Origin: Candidatus Aminicenantota bacterium
GTDB lineage: Bacteria; Acidobacteriota; Aminicenantia; Aminicenantales; UBA8522
DNA: 8,123 nt
Direction: 5' to 3'
NCBI GenBank assembly: GCA_003524335.1
Contig: DQHV01000237.1
Coordinates: forward strand, 5,922 to 14,044
Within the stretch, counting starts at the first letter, position 1. Each line of letters begins with the position of its first letter. Shown here in pieces: positions 7,278 through 8,123 of this stretch. The position numbers were made by a program, and so were the translations under genes. The notes beneath the pieces were generated by a model, which did no database searches, was not told the origin of the DNA, and saw only the letters and a program-made list of their open reading frames with translations.

Positions 7278-8123
7278 ATGGAATACCGCTCGCTGGGCCG
7301 GTCGGGGCTGAAGATCTCGGCGCTTTCTTTCGGCGCCTGGGTGACCTTCAGCGACCAGGTGGGAGAAGATCTCGCCTCCGCCTGCATGAAGGCAGCCTAC
7401 GATGCCGGCGTCAACTTCTTTGACAACGCCGAGGCCTATGCGTGCGGCCGGGCCGAGATCATGATGGGAGATATCCTGAAGAAATCCGGCTGGCGCCGCC
7501 CGGACCTCATCATTTCTACCAAGATCTTCTGGGGCGGTCGGGGCGTCAACGACCGCGGCCTTTCCCGCAAGCATATCATCGAAGGAACGGATGCCGCTCT
7601 CTCGCGCCTTCAGATGGACTATGTTGACCTGATCTACTGCCATCGTCCCGACATCGAGACTCCGCTCGAGGAAACGGTCTGGGCGATGAACCAGGTCATC
7701 CGGCAGGGCAAGGCTTTTTATTGGGGGACGAGTGAATGGAGCGCCCGGCAGATCTCGGAAGCCTGCTATTTCGCCAGGCAGGAGCACCTCATCCCCCCGA
7801 CGATGGAGCAGCCCCAGTACAACATGTTCACTCGAGAGCGGGTGGAAAAGGAGTACGCACCGCTTTACTGCGATTTCGGACTGGGGACGACAATCTGGAG
7901 CCCACTGGCCGGAGGTCTTCTGACCGGGAAGTATGATGGGGGGACACCTCCCGGTACAAGGGTCTCGCTTCCCGGATATGAATGGCTGCGCGAGCGCTAC
8001 GAGGGTCCGGAAGCGGAGATCAGGATCGAGAAAGTGCGCCGTCTCCGCTCCGTTGCGGATGGGCTCGGGATAACGCCGGCCCAGCTCGCCCTGGCCTGGT
8101 GTTTGAAGAACCCCAACGTGAGC
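7278..8123 (+). CDS. Aldo-keto reductase, Kv channel beta-subunit type (AKR6-like), 3' truncated by window
   Basis: An open frame of 282 codons runs off the window end; roughly 40-50 residues are missing if the family length of about 320-330 holds. The product is a cytoplasmic NADPH-dependent aldehyde/ketone reductase with a TIM-barrel fold. The catalytic tetrad is visible: D49 and Y54 in F-F-D-N-A-E-A-Y, K82 in S-T-K-I-F-W-G-G, and H122 in Y-C-H-R-P-D. Segments such as [10 protein letters not shown] (94-103), Y-W-G-T-S-E-W-S and I-W-S-P-L-A-G-G match the Kv-beta/AKR6 branch more than the classic YajO or Tas types. No potassium channel gene is visible, so a general carbonyl-reduction role is more likely than channel regulation. 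A separate promoter is possible. If co-expressed with the fusion protein, it could reduce the aldehyde that protein is expected to release, but this is speculation. Confidence 0.9.
   Translation, partial: MEYRSLGRSGLKISALSFGAWVTFSDQVGEDLASACMKAAYDAGVNFFDNAEAYACGRAEIMMGDILKKSGWRRPDLIISTKIFWGGRGVNDRGLSRKHIIEGTDAALSRLQMDYVDLIYCHRPDIETPLEETVWAMNQVIRQGKAFYWGTSEWSARQISEACYFARQEHLIPPTMEQPQYNMFTRERVEKEYAPLYCDFGLGTTIWSPLAGGLLTGKYDGGTPPGTRVSLPGYEWLRERYEGPEAEIRIEKVRRLRSVADGLGITPAQLALAWCLKNPNVS

Noticed and set aside
5610..7787. A 725-codon open frame on the minus strand, opposite the fusion gene and the aldo-keto reductase
   Set aside because: It spans two well-supported plus-strand genes and their intergenic gap, its protein is low-complexity in character with no recognisable domain, and long antisense frames are expected opposite GC-rich genes with strong third-position bias.

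Overview
The window is a compact stretch of bacterial chromosome, GC-rich by eye, with seven genes all on the plus strand and no mobile element, tRNA, rRNA or CRISPR array that I can see. The gene mix is an exported M55 peptidase, a RetSat/CrtI-like flavoprotein, a FatA/FatB-like acyl-ACP thioesterase and a Kv-beta-like aldo-keto reductase. Together with the moderately high GC and Gram-negative-style signal peptides, this would suit an uncultured environmental lineage of the Acidobacteriota/Aminicenantes kind. That placement is an inference from general character; nothing here is a taxonomic marker.

Layout: (1) bases 2-172, the C-terminal end of a CPBP-type (CAAX protease-like) membrane protein; (2) 258-1139, an exported M55 D-aminopeptidase; (3) 1162-2703, a large FAD-dependent oxidoreductase of the phytoene desaturase/carotenoid isomerase/retinol saturase superfamily; (4) 2778-3299, an exported single-domain rhodanese; (5) 3315-4079, an acyl-ACP thioesterase; (6) 4101-7187, a 1028-residue three-domain protein joining a hydroxylysine/ethanolamine-kinase-like APH kinase, an M23 zinc peptidase fold and a class III PLP aminotransferase/phospholyase; (7) 7278 to the window end, an aldo-keto reductase of the Kv-beta type, cut off at the edge.

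Genes 2 to 6 are separated by only 22, 74, 15 and 21 bases and probably form one transcription unit. The 74-base gap contains a 7-bp hairpin at a stop codon, but no terminator tail. Gene 7 follows a 90-base gap with a T-run and a possible promoter, so it may be transcribed separately.

Taken together, the run suggests recycling of envelope material: D-amino-acid peptide hydrolysis, acyl-chain release from ACP, and phosphorylation followed by ammonia/phosphate elimination of a small hydroxy-amine such as ethanolamine or hydroxylysine. The individual family calls are firm; the shared pathway is an inference. The most interesting object is the kinase-M23-phospholyase fusion. Its active-site residues appear intact in all three domains, and it carries an in-frame ATG with a ribosome-binding-like sequence at the boundary of the last domain.
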